Shown: positions 1 through 6,769, numbered from the stretch's first letter. The stretch is 7,115 nucleotides of DNA from CAJBIL01 sp049295655 (GCA_049295655.1 JBAQRB010000301.1:1-7115), one strand, 5' to 3'. The notes: generated by a model from the sequence alone, not told the origin. Program-made: numbers and translations.

Positions 1-698
1 CCATAGGGCTTGCTCCACAAACACAAAAGAAAAACGACCACCAGCATGCTCAGTGAATTTGCATGGGTGCTTAATCCGGCGTAACGAAAACCCAGCCAGG
101 GAATCAGCCCTTGATAATTCTGGTTCAGTACAATTTCAGGTTGCCAGAAAACGACTGCTGCACTGGCAATCAGAAAAGCGAATGATGCATTGCGTACCGC
201 GCTGATCGCCATGTCGCCTTCGCGTGCGCTCATCAGCAGGGCGGCACAGCCTGTCAGTACCGCATACAAATATTCATGGGAAAGCGAAGAGTTGCCGTCC
301 ATGAGTCCGCTACTGACGATGTTGGTAAAGAAATAAGTGCAGAAGGACAGCATCAGGATTGTCGGGATTTTTGTTTTATTCCCGTTACTCAAAAGGTGTC
401 TGACGATTTTCTCGCCTGCGGCCAGAATAATGAATAATGAGGTGGCACGGCCTGCCCAGATCAGCGGCATGTTTTTTCCCATGGCAGGGTCGGTCAGCGG
501 GTGCGGTATATCCAGATTTCGTCCGGACAGGAGAATACCCAGGCCGAACACGAACATCACCGGGTAAAAAATGTACTGGACCAGACCTTCTTCGCGGGAA
601 TGCCGCCAGTGCATCAGGCCGGCAAACAGAATTGCAACGCCGATTGCCGCCGCGAAGGCGAAAAAGCCCGAGGCAGAATAAAACACAAGGCTTTTCAT
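1..698 (-). CDS. Wzy/O-antigen ligase-like polysaccharide polymerase, 5' part (runs off left edge)
   Basis: The first 232 residues of an integral membrane protein; the gene continues beyond base 1. The reading frame is open throughout. It starts at ATG 698-696, preceded by a good ribosome site (AGGGGAAAG at 709-701). Hydrophobic segments lie near residues 10-28, 42-58, 80-95, 112-130, 143-157, 170-187 and 215-228, joined by short polar loops. The motif RYAGLSTHANSLSML (205-219) resembles the 'R-x-x-G-x-x-x-H-x-N-x-L' stretch that opens the conserved core of the Wzy_C/WaaL family, and such proteins usually have 10-14 membrane segments. In a cluster with a flippase and an OPX/PCP pair, the likely role is polymerising undecaprenyl-linked repeat units at the periplasmic face. 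A ligase role is the alternative, since the two are hard to separate by sequence. Base composition is lower in GC than epsEFG (about 45% in the lines counted by eye), suggesting separate ancestry. The assignment rests on topology, one motif and context. Confidence 0.72.
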   Translation of the reverse strand, partial: MKSLVFYSASGFFAFAAAIGVAILFAGLMHWRHSREEGLVQYIFYPVMFVFGLGILLSGRNLDIPHPLTDPAMGKNMPLIWAGRATSLFIILAAGEKIVRHLLSNGNKTKIPTILMLSFCTYFFTNIVSSGLMDGNSSLSHEYLYAVLTGCAALLMSAREGDMAISAVRNASFAFLIASAAVVFWQPEIVLNQNYQGLIPWLGFRYAGLSTHANSLSMLVVVFLLCLWSKPY

Positions 699-700
699 TG

Positions 701-709
701 CTTTCCCCT
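701..709 (-). promoter_or_regulatory. Ribosome binding site of the wzy-like gene
   Basis: AGGGGAAAG read on the minus strand ends three bases before ATG 698-696. It supports that start in a gene too incomplete to judge otherwise. The glycosyltransferase gene upstream has nearly the same site (AGGGGAAG at 1890-1883). Confidence 0.6.
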
Positions 710-728
710 AGTTTTTATCCTAAAAACC

Positions 729-833
729 GTAGTTCAAACCACGTCAAGACGGCGAGCACGGCACGTCCAGAACGTGAGTGCCTACGACAGTCGCCTCAAG
801 GAGTGGATGCGTCGTTTTCACGGTGTCGCCACG
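729..833 (+). pseudogene. Remnant of an IS1595-like transposase C-terminus
   Basis: The plus strand in the intergenic gap, opposite to all genes here, encodes HVQNVSAYDSRLKEWMRR followed by FHGVAT. This closely resembles the conserved C-terminal block of IS1595-family (ISXO2-like) DDE transposases, which I recall as 'H-I-Q-N-V-N-A-Y-x-S-R-L-K-x-W-x-x-R-F-x-G-V-A-T-K-Y-L'. The clear match spans 762-833, and similarity may reach back to about 729. It stops after the ACG codon at 831-833, where intact proteins would continue with K-Y-L and a Trp-rich tail. Only about 25-35 residues remain: the DDE catalytic core, the N-terminus, the true C-terminus and both IS ends are absent. The frame stays open afterwards but loses the family pattern. 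It is a scar of a past insertion and deletion, not an active element. The family is named from memory of the motif and could be a near relative. Confidence 0.62.
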
Positions 834-848
834 AATGCGAACATGGCC
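834..848. repeat. Left arm of a 15-bp imperfect inverted repeat bracketing the glycosyltransferase
   Basis: AATGCGAACATGGCC here matches the reverse complement of 1899-1913 (AATGCGAACATCGCC) at 14 of 15 positions, with the mismatch at 845. This arm begins at the base where the transposase similarity ends and finishes 4 bp before the glycosyltransferase stop codon. A 14/15 match somewhere in 7 kb is expected about once by chance, so the case rests on position. Confidence 0.45.
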
Positions 849-852
849 AAAG

Positions 853-1878
853 CTAATTTGGCAAAGCAGAACCAAGCACAGGCGATGCTAAAAAAGCAAA
901 GACTTCCTCACCGGGAGAAAGCCATTTTTCCATCCGATCCTGGGCAACGGAGACCGCCCGTATCAGTTCCTGATAAAACTCCTCGTTTTCGAACGCACGC
1001 GTTACCGCAGCCGCCAGCGCCTCCGGATCACCAGCCTTCACGAATCCCGGATAGTCCTTTCCAAGGTAATCCTCGATCGATTCATGCCGATTCGCAATCA
1101 AGGCCTTACGATTCCGCAGCACGCGTAGCAACACACTCTGCCCGCACGCCTCCCCGGCCGATTTCAGAGGCAACACCACCAGTGCACTGCCTGCCAACCT
1201 TCCCTCGAATACCTCTTCATCCAGATCGCGCAGGATATCGGCGCGCTTGCAAAGCGAACCGTCAATCTCGTTGTGTGAGGATGCCACTATCATCAACGGC
1301 CATGCATGCTTCTCCGCCGCCTTGAGCAAACCGTTGTAGTCCCGGTTCGTGTACCCGCCCGAGAATACGTACTCCCCACGAACCAAATATTCCGGAGAGA
1401 CCTTGCCATAGAGATCCTGACGCCAGAGGTGCAGGAGCACATCCTCTTCACGCACCCCAAGGGACTCGATCAGGTTCCACCGCTCTCCTCGCGAAAATGC
1501 AATGAACCCTAAGCCGGGGAAGCGCAGGCTGCGCAGCAACCGGTCCACCACCTTCCGCAGCGCAGGCGAATGCACGAAGCACCCCATCACGACGCAGCGC
1601 TGCGGCCGCAGCAGGACGCCCACCTTCATCAAGGCAAGAACCGGGAGCGCCTGCCAACCGATCACCAGAACCGTATCCTCCCGCTGCCAACGCCTCCGAA
1701 GGCCAACAGCCTTCGTGGAAAGCAACTCGCGCACGATGGTCCACTTGGTCATGATCCCCTTGTGATCCGGATCCGGTGATATCACCGACATGCCCGCACC
1801 CTGCCGCACCAGATACTCCACCACATCCCGGTATGTGCCACCATTGGACAACACCACGTGAATCTTGCCGGCATTCAT
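853..1878 (-). CDS. Glycosyltransferase, GT-B fold (GT4-like)
   Basis: A 341-residue soluble protein with no signal peptide or membrane segment, so cytoplasmic or peripheral at the inner membrane. The N-terminal half begins with a beta-strand and glycine loop (KIHVVLSNGGTYRDVVEYL, residues 5-23). It has a second Rossmann-like strand (TVLVIGWQALPVLAL, 69-83). The C-terminal half opens with YVFSGGYTNRDY (170-181), the 'SGG/NRDY' feature often seen where the nucleotide-sugar domain of GT4-like enzymes starts. It ends with a donor-site-like segment GEACGQSVLLRVLRNRKAL (242-260) and DPEALAAAV (284-292), equivalent to the usual 'E-x7-EA-x-ACG-x-P-V-I ... DP-x-x-LA' layout. It probably adds one sugar to the lipid-linked repeat unit; donor and acceptor cannot be read from sequence. 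ATG 1878-1876 is preceded by AGGGGAAG. It lies 111 bp after the flippase gene and 154 bp before the wzy-like gene, and an inverted repeat brackets it. Confidence 0.8.
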   Translation of the reverse strand: MNAGKIHVVLSNGGTYRDVVEYLVRQGAGMSVISPDPDHKGIMTKWTIVRELLSTKAVGLRRRWQREDTVLVIGWQALPVLALMKVGVLLRPQRCVVMGCFVHSPALRKVVDRLLRSLRFPGLGFIAFSRGERWNLIESLGVREEDVLLHLWRQDLYGKVSPEYLVRGEYVFSGGYTNRDYNGLLKAAEKHAWPLMIVASSHNEIDGSLCKRADILRDLDEEVFEGRLAGSALVVLPLKSAGEACGQSVLLRVLRNRKALIANRHESIEDYLGKDYPGFVKAGDPEALAAAVTRAFENEEFYQELIRAVSVAQDRMEKWLSPGEEVFAFLASPVLGSALPN

Positions 1879-1898
1879 GACACTTCCCCTTTTCTGAA

Positions 1899-1913
1899 GG
1901 CGATGTTCGCATT
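1899..1913. repeat. Right arm of the inverted repeat bracketing the glycosyltransferase
   Basis: GGCGATGTTCGCATT is the partner of 834-848, 14 of 15 positions complementary, including an uninterrupted 11-bp core (1903-1913 with 834-844). It ends 20 bp upstream of the glycosyltransferase ATG. The two arms enclose a 1080-bp segment containing the gene, its ribosome site and almost nothing else. No convincing transposase sequence resumes beyond 1913. Confidence 0.45.
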
Positions 1914-1989
1914 AGCGTATGAGTCTTATCAGTCAATTGCGTCTTGCATAAAGCGGGACGGGCAAAGCGCTTCGCCGTGCTCGCTGTGG

Positions 1990-3501
1990 TTAATCGTTTT
2001 TTTTAGGTTTATTGGACGATCTATCCAGAAAACGTCTTAATGACGGGCTGAAACGGCCGAGCACTGCGCTGACCTCGGTGCCCAGTATTTTCGGAAAAAT
2101 CAGGGGGATGGCGAGCAAGGCGCCGCCGCCGAACAGGATGCCGCCAATCAGGGCGCTCATCTGGCTCGTTCCGGCCAGTCGGCCGGTTTCCAGTCCGCAG
2201 ACGGTCGCCGATACCGCAAGCACAACCATTGCCGTCGCGTGGACGAATGAGGCGCGCAGGTCGCGCAGTTTGATCCCGAGCCGGCCGCATGCCGCCGTGG
2301 TGATGGCAATGGCGCGGGTGAACAGCACGCTGGCCGCCACCGCCCCGACGACGACGACGCCTTTGCTGGAAAAGTGGTAATACGCGATGCCGGCGGCCGC
2401 CAGGATGGGCAGCTGCAACAGGCTTTCCCAATGCTTTCGCTCCGTATTCCAGAGGATCGGCGTGGACATTCCCCAAGTGACGTAGGCCGGCATCGCCAAG
2501 GCGAGGATGGCGAGGACGATGCCTGAGGATGCCCAGGCCGGACCGTACAGGACGCCGACCAGGTCCTGGGCGACAATGGCGAAGAGAACGAAGAGCGGGG
2601 CGATGAGTATCCATACCGTTGCGATCACTGCCAGATACGCCCGCCGCAAGACTTCCGGCTCCGATTGGATACGGGCGCCGGTGGTCAGGAAGGCCGGTTG
2701 CAAAGTGCCGATCAGCAAACTGTTCGGCGTATTGGCCAGGTTGTAGCCGATCGCATAAAGCCCGACCGACTGGGCATTCAGGAAGCGGCCGAGGAGGACG
2801 CGATCGAGGTTGTTGAGCAGCCAGTTGCAGATGTTCGTCACAAATACGGTGAGCCCCATCCCCGATTGCGCCAGTGCGCCGCTGTACCAGAACAGTGGCT
2901 TGATCGAATGCGGATGGCGCATGATGGTCAGCAGGAGATTGCAAAGCGCCTGTGAAAGCCATGCCGCGACAAGTGCCCAGACGCCCGCGCCGAAATAGGC
3001 AAGCGGGATGCCGATCGCGAGATAGCCGACGGCGTAACTGGCGACCTGGATGATGCTCAAGGCTCTCAGGTCGAGCTTGCGTCGCAGCAGATTGGTGGCT
3101 GGCGCGGTGATGGCATTGATGATGCAGGCCAGGCTGAGCCAGCGGACGATGTCTTCGACGCGCGATTCCTTAAAAAAACCGGCGATCGCAGGCGCGCAGA
3201 TGAACAGGATGGCGGCGACCACGCTTCCCGAGATCAGCTGCCAGGTAAAGACAAAGCGGATGTCGTCTTCGTGCAGGGTTTGCGCCTGGACCAGGTTCCA
3301 CGCAAAACCGAAGTCGGCAACGAAATTGCTGAACGTGAGCACCACCATGCCCATCGCGAACAAGCCATAGTTCTCCGGGCCCAGGATACGCGCCAGAACG
3401 ATTTGCGATCCCAGCTGCAGGACAAATTGCACAATGGTTCCGAGCGCGCTCCACTTGACGGCGTTGACGCTCTGTTTGCCCAGGTCGCTACGTAAGGACA
3501 T
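1990..3501 (-). CDS. Wzx-type polysaccharide flippase (MOP superfamily, WzxC/TuaB-like)
   Basis: A 503-residue, strongly hydrophobic protein with about 12-14 predicted membrane spans, the normal size for this family. It belongs to the polysaccharide synthesis branch of the MOP exporters. The N-terminus carries the family pattern NAVKWSALGTIVQFVLQLGS, then ARILGPENYGLFAMG and FVADFGFAWNLVQ (about residues 13-72). A mid-protein block NNLDRVLLGRFLNAQSVGLY (about 229-248) matches the conserved 'LD-x-x-x-x-G-x-x-L-x-x-x-x-x-G-x-Y' region. The C-terminus ends in a basic cytosolic tail (SNKPKKND). Its role is moving the undecaprenyl-diphosphate repeat unit from the cytosolic to the periplasmic face for Wzy polymerisation. 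ATG 3501-3499 has no clear Shine-Dalgarno sequence (the bases before it read GCGGCATTT), but the family N-terminal pattern begins here, so the start is retained. It follows epsG after 103 bp. Confidence 0.9.
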   Translation of the reverse strand: MSLRSDLGKQSVNAVKWSALGTIVQFVLQLGSQIVLARILGPENYGLFAMGMVVLTFSNFVADFGFAWNLVQAQTLHEDDIRFVFTWQLISGSVVAAILFICAPAIAGFFKESRVEDIVRWLSLACIINAITAPATNLLRRKLDLRALSIIQVASYAVGYLAIGIPLAYFGAGVWALVAAWLSQALCNLLLTIMRHPHSIKPLFWYSGALAQSGMGLTVFVTNICNWLLNNLDRVLLGRFLNAQSVGLYAIGYNLANTPNSLLIGTLQPAFLTTGARIQSEPEVLRRAYLAVIATVWILIAPLFVLFAIVAQDLVGVLYGPAWASSGIVLAILALAMPAYVTWGMSTPILWNTERKHWESLLQLPILAAAGIAYYHFSSKGVVVVGAVAASVLFTRAIAITTAACGRLGIKLRDLRASFVHATAMVVLAVSATVCGLETGRLAGTSQMSALIGGILFGGGALLAIPLIFPKILGTEVSAVLGRFSPSLRRFLDRSSNKPKKND

Positions 3502-3604
3502 AAATGCCGCACTGCGTTTGAAAGATCAAGTGGCCTCCCGAGACATGAGCGTTATTGCGTTGCGTCGAATCTTCCTTTCCTGATGCCTGCCGCTGGTTCG
3601 CGGC

Positions 3605-4528
3605 CTAGACGTCGTTCAGCACGGACCCCACCAATGTCGTGTCGGATTGCTGCAGGCTGTGCGTGAGGTGCGTCAAGTCGTGCAATGAGCTCCGGTTCAG
3701 GCGGGTCAGCATGATCGCCGCACCGGCGCGTACGGCAATCGTCTGAGCTTCGGCATAGCGGCTGGCAGCCGGCGTGTCGAGGAGCACCACATCGAAGTTC
3801 CGGCTCAGGGTATGCAGCATTTCGACAAAGGCTGGCCGGCCGAGCAGTTCCTGCGGATTGGGGGGGACAGCTCCGGCCGGCAGGACGGATAGTCCGAGTA
3901 GCGACGGGATGCGCACAACGGCCTCGCTATTGGCGGCGCGCCCGGCCAGCAGTTCGGAGAGGCCGGTGCGCTGGCCGATCCTGAATAGCGCATGCTGGCG
4001 TGGTGCGCGCAGATCGGCATCGATCAACAGGGTACGCTCACCGAGCTGCGAGAAAACGATCGCCAGATTGGCCGCGATAAAGCTGCGCCCCTCGCCGGCG
4101 CCGGGGCTGACGATCGCCAGCGCCTGAGGCGCCGCTTCGACGTCGAACCAGCGGAGCATCAGCTGGCTGCGCAGGGCGCGCAATTGCTCGACGACCGGGC
4201 TGAACGGCTGGTAGGCAGCGACCAGCTCGTGGCTCAGGCTGTTGTCGCTGGCCGGCAGGTAGGGATAGTCAAACTGGCTGGCGAGGGCAAAGCGGATATC
4301 GTCCTCGGTCAGCAGGCCGAGTTCGATGGCGGCATCGCCAAAGCGCTTTCCCGGCGTTTTCTTTTGCTGCCACAGGATGCGCTCGGCGTTGTCGCAGGAA
4401 AGGCGTCCCGTATCGATGAGAATGCCGCCGATCGAGCGCTCGCTGCCCGTCATGGCAAGTGCGGTGGCTTTTTTTACACGAATGGTGGCTTCCGACAGAT
4501 TCATGGTCTGGCTCCGGCTGGTGTTCAT
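3605..4528 (-). CDS. epsG: EpsG: chain-length-determinant partner ATPase / BY-kinase-like protein
   Basis: A 307-residue cytoplasmic ATPase of the EpsG type, the separate partner of the EpsF co-polymerase. Residues 31-90 (from RSIGGILIDTGRL through FGDAAIELGLLTEDDIRFALASQ) form an MshEN/GspE-N-like domain. EQLRALRSQLMLRW (114-127) leads into the nucleotide domain: Walker A region SPGAGEGRS (141-149), Walker A' LLIDADLR (167-174) and Walker B VVLLDTPA (247-254). The P-loop has Arg148 where bacterial tyrosine kinases normally have Lys. The protein stops at GSVLNDV with no C-terminal tyrosine cluster, so autokinase activity as in Wzc or CapB should not be assumed. The ATG at 4528 overlaps the epsF stop in an ATGA, indicating translational coupling. 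A second in-frame ATG at 4504, preceded by GGAG, is an alternative start that would remove 8 residues. In this system EpsG is expected to couple ATP binding to EpsF assembly and polymer length. Confidence 0.9.
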   Translation of the reverse strand: MNTSRSQTMNLSEATIRVKKATALAMTGSERSIGGILIDTGRLSCDNAERILWQQKKTPGKRFGDAAIELGLLTEDDIRFALASQFDYPYLPASDNSLSHELVAAYQPFSPVVEQLRALRSQLMLRWFDVEAAPQALAIVSPGAGEGRSFIAANLAIVFSQLGERTLLIDADLRAPRQHALFRIGQRTGLSELLAGRAANSEAVVRIPSLLGLSVLPAGAVPPNPQELLGRPAFVEMLHTLSRNFDVVLLDTPAASRYAEAQTIAVRAGAAIMLTRLNRSSLHDLTHLTHSLQQSDTTLVGSVLNDV

Positions 4529-5952
4529 GAGGCTGCTGCGCTGAGCAAGTGTTTTGCTGCTTTGCTGCGCGGGAGGATTCTGTGCAGGGTGTCGCGCAAG
4601 GTCGGCGCCGGTGTGGCGGAGGCGATGGCGGCCAGCACCGGCAGATCGATCGCTTCGGCAAGGTCTTCCGCCGAGCGGATGCGGCGCTTGCCGAGTTCGA
4701 GCATCAGTGCCAGACCGATACCGAGCAGCGTGCCGAGGAAGATTGAAACGAGGACGTTGAGGAAGATTTTTGGTTTGGCGTGATCGGCGGGGGGCGATGC
4801 CGGATTGAGAACCACCGCGTTGGTTTGCACCGAGAGGCTTTCGAGGCGGGTCTGCGCCGAACGCTGGCTGACGCCCTCAAAGGCACGCTGGGCGGACTCG
4901 ATCTCGCGCTGCAGTACGCTGATTTCGTCGCGTTGCTTGCTGAGGGCCAACAGGCGGGTTTTCTGCGCTTCGATGGCGGCAAGCAAGTCCTGTTCTTTTT
5001 GCCGGCTCACCTGATACGCAGTGCCGATACTGTTCGAGATCGTCGAGGTTTCACTGGCCAGCTTTTCCTTGAGCGAGGCGAGTTCGGATTCGGTGCGCAA
5101 GGTTTGCGGGTGATTTTTTCCGAGGTTGATGTTGCTGTCCTGCAGCCTCGCTTCAAGGCGCGCGATGTCGGATTTAAGCGCGTTGATCAGCGGATTCTGG
5201 ATCACTTCGCTCAAGGTCGCCGATCTGCCCGCCGACTTTCCCTTGCTGTAGCTATCGGAAGTTTGCGCCTGTGCCAGGGCAAGCTGCGCGAACAGTTCGT
5301 TGAGTTTGGCGCTTTCAAAATCGACGCGCCCATCGCTTCCGATGATGCCGGTTTTCTGCTGGTAGCTGGAAAGCGCCGCCTGCGCAGCTTCAAGCTTGTC
5401 GCGCAGCAGCCTGGTTTGCCCCTCGAACCAGACGGCGTTTTGCCGGGCCGGTTCAACCTTCAATTCAAGGCTGACGTCGATATAGGCCTGGGCAAAAGCG
5501 TTGGCGACGGCAGCGGCACGGAGCGGATCGGTATCGCTGTAGCCGATGTTGATCACGTTGCTTTCGCGCGAGGGCTTGACGTTGAGTTTCTTCTTCATGG
5601 CGTCGGCGAGCCAGGCCGTGAGGTCGCCTTTCCCTTTGGTGCTTTTTTGCCATTCGGCCTGGAGTTCCGGCTGTTCGGCTATCTGCAGCCGTTTGACGAC
5701 GCGCTGCGCAACGCGGGCGCTATTGATGATGTCGACCTGGGTCGCCATGTAGCCCGGTGAAATCATTCCGGGCAGCACCATGCCGCCGATCGGATCGGGC
5801 GACTTGACGTCGATCACGACGGCCGTGCCGGCGGTATATTGCCTGGGCAGCATCAGGCTGACGAGCAGCGTGATCAGGACAACGGCAAGCAGGGTGTAAA
5901 GCACCACTTTGGCACGCGCGCGCAGGATGAGCAGGAATTGTTGTAGTGTCAT
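4525..5952 (-). CDS. epsF: EpsF: Wzz/PCP-type chain length determinant protein
   Basis: A 475-residue inner-membrane polysaccharide co-polymerase of the EpsF type. A short cytosolic N-terminus (MTLQQFLLILRARAKV) leads into a first membrane helix (about 16-36). The Wzz signature follows: QYTAGTAVVIDVKSPDPIGG (38-57) and MATQVDIINSARVAQRVVKR (69-88). A long periplasmic region has predicted coiled coils near 170-205, 255-300 and 315-370. The Pro-rich stretch NPASPPADHAKPK (383-395) precedes the second membrane helix (about 396-420). The cytosolic tail has the typical RRIRSAEDLAEAIDLPVLAAI, here residues 423-443. There is no fused kinase domain; EpsG supplies it separately. The protein should oligomerise around the Wzy polymerase and contact EpsE in the periplasm to set chain length and guide export. 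The ATG lies 16 bp after the epsE stop, preceded by GAGCGAG, and the stop overlaps the epsG start. Confidence 0.93.
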   Translation of the reverse strand: MTLQQFLLILRARAKVVLYTLLAVVLITLLVSLMLPRQYTAGTAVVIDVKSPDPIGGMVLPGMISPGYMATQVDIINSARVAQRVVKRLQIAEQPELQAEWQKSTKGKGDLTAWLADAMKKKLNVKPSRESNVINIGYSDTDPLRAAAVANAFAQAYIDVSLELKVEPARQNAVWFEGQTRLLRDKLEAAQAALSSYQQKTGIIGSDGRVDFESAKLNELFAQLALAQAQTSDSYSKGKSAGRSATLSEVIQNPLINALKSDIARLEARLQDSNINLGKNHPQTLRTESELASLKEKLASETSTISNSIGTAYQVSRQKEQDLLAAIEAQKTRLLALSKQRDEISVLQREIESAQRAFEGVSQRSAQTRLESLSVQTNAVVLNPASPPADHAKPKIFLNVLVSIFLGTLLGIGLALMLELGKRRIRSAEDLAEAIDLPVLAAIASATPAPTLRDTLHRILPRSKAAKHLLSAAAS

Positions 5953-5968
5953 GGCGGCTGGCTCGCTC

Positions 5969-6769
5969 TTAAAAAAGGCTTTCGCGCACGTAGATAACGT
6001 CGTTGGACTGCACGACTTCGCTCAATTCCGGTGAGATCTGCTCGACGACGCCCGCGGCATCCTTGCGGTGCACGCGTAGTCGTCTTTCGGTGCCGCGGAC
6101 GGTCGGGCCGCCGCTCTGGGCGAGCGCCTGCATGATGGTCATGTTGCGTTCAATGCGGTAGGAGCCCGGGCGTTGCGTTTCACCGTAAATGTAGAAAACC
6201 GGCGCGCGATGAACATAAATGGTGTCGCCGCCGGATAGGACGATGTCGTTCTCCGGTTGCTCGCCAAGGTAGAGCGCCGGAATGTCGATTTCCTTGCGGA
6301 ACGGCTTGCCGTTGCGTACGCCGCTGACAATGGCGACGTCGTCGCCGCTGGCCGTTGCACCGCCTGCCGCGGCGAGCATGTCGCTGACCCGGGTGTTGAA
6401 GGTTTCCAGCGGGAAACGCCCCGGGCGGTTAACCTGGCCAAGAACCCCGACCTGATTGCCCCGGATCTGCATCAGCGCGATGTTGACCTGCGGTTGCTGG
6501 ACAAAGCCGCCGGCCTTGAGCGCAGTGGCAATCTTCTTCTCGGCGGCGGCAATCGGCAGACCGCCAAGTTCGATCGAGCCGATCAGGGGATAGGTCACCG
6601 ATCCGTTTTCCGAGACGCGGGTTTCGATGGTCAGATCGGGGTTCTGGAATACCTGGACGCGAATCGTATCGCCGGCGCCCAGCGGGTATTCAAGCTTGTC
6701 CTGCGCGATCGCGCTCATCGACGAGAAGGTCGCGACCAGCAGCAAGGCCTTGAGCAGCAGCTTATTCAT
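5969..6769 (-). CDS. epsE: EpsE: polysaccharide export protein (OPX, Wza-related) without the C-terminal helix
   Basis: A 266-residue exported protein of the EpsE branch of outer-membrane polysaccharide export (OPX) proteins. Residues 1-22 form a signal peptide (MNKLLLKALLLVATFSSMSA then IA) with a likely signal peptidase I cut before Gln23. There is no lipobox cysteine, so it is not a Wza-like lipoprotein. The Poly_export domain spans about 27-102 (YPLGAGDTIRVQVFQNPDL, TYPLIGSIELGG). Two SLBB-type domains follow: about 106-186 (GVLGQVNRPGRFPL ... SGGDTIYV) and about 190-263 (VFYIYGETQRPGSYRIERNM ... NDVIYV). The protein ends at VRESLF, right after the last SLBB strand, so the amphipathic helix that forms Wza's outer-membrane barrel is missing. 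The frame extends upstream to an ATG at 6943, but that 58-residue extension is Arg/Cys/Pro-rich and would bury the signal peptide, while ATG 6769 has a strong GGAGGA site. The gene heads the epsEFG unit. Confidence 0.93.
   Translation of the reverse strand: MNKLLLKALLLVATFSSMSAIAQDKLEYPLGAGDTIRVQVFQNPDLTIETRVSENGSVTYPLIGSIELGGLPIAAAEKKIATALKAGGFVQQPQVNIALMQIRGNQVGVLGQVNRPGRFPLETFNTRVSDMLAAAGGATASGDDVAIVSGVRNGKPFRKEIDIPALYLGEQPENDIVLSGGDTIYVHRAPVFYIYGETQRPGSYRIERNMTIMQALAQSGGPTVRGTERRLRVHRKDAAGVVEQISPELSEVVQSNDVIYVRESLF

Noticed and set aside
763..777. CACGT-(5)-ACGTG hairpin-like palindrome in the gap before the wzy-like gene
   Set aside because: It falls within the transposase remnant's codons for H-V-Q-N-V, has only 5-bp arms and no T-run.
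501..1325. A 274-codon plus-strand open frame
   Set aside because: It is antisense to the wzy-like gene and the glycosyltransferase. Only residues about 77-111 resemble a real protein (the transposase scar); the rest has no family pattern.
2000..2007. A run of eight A/T bases inside the end of the flippase gene, a possible slippage or phase-variation site
   Set aside because: It lies in the last few codons (P-K-K-N-D), so slippage would alter only the cytosolic tail; eight bases is short for phase variation.
3992..5760. Long plus-strand open frames (3992-4783 and 4780-5760) antisense to epsG and epsF
   Set aside because: They mirror high-GC coding sequence on the minus strand, resemble no family, lack ribosome sites, and the minus frames are unmistakable EpsG and EpsF.
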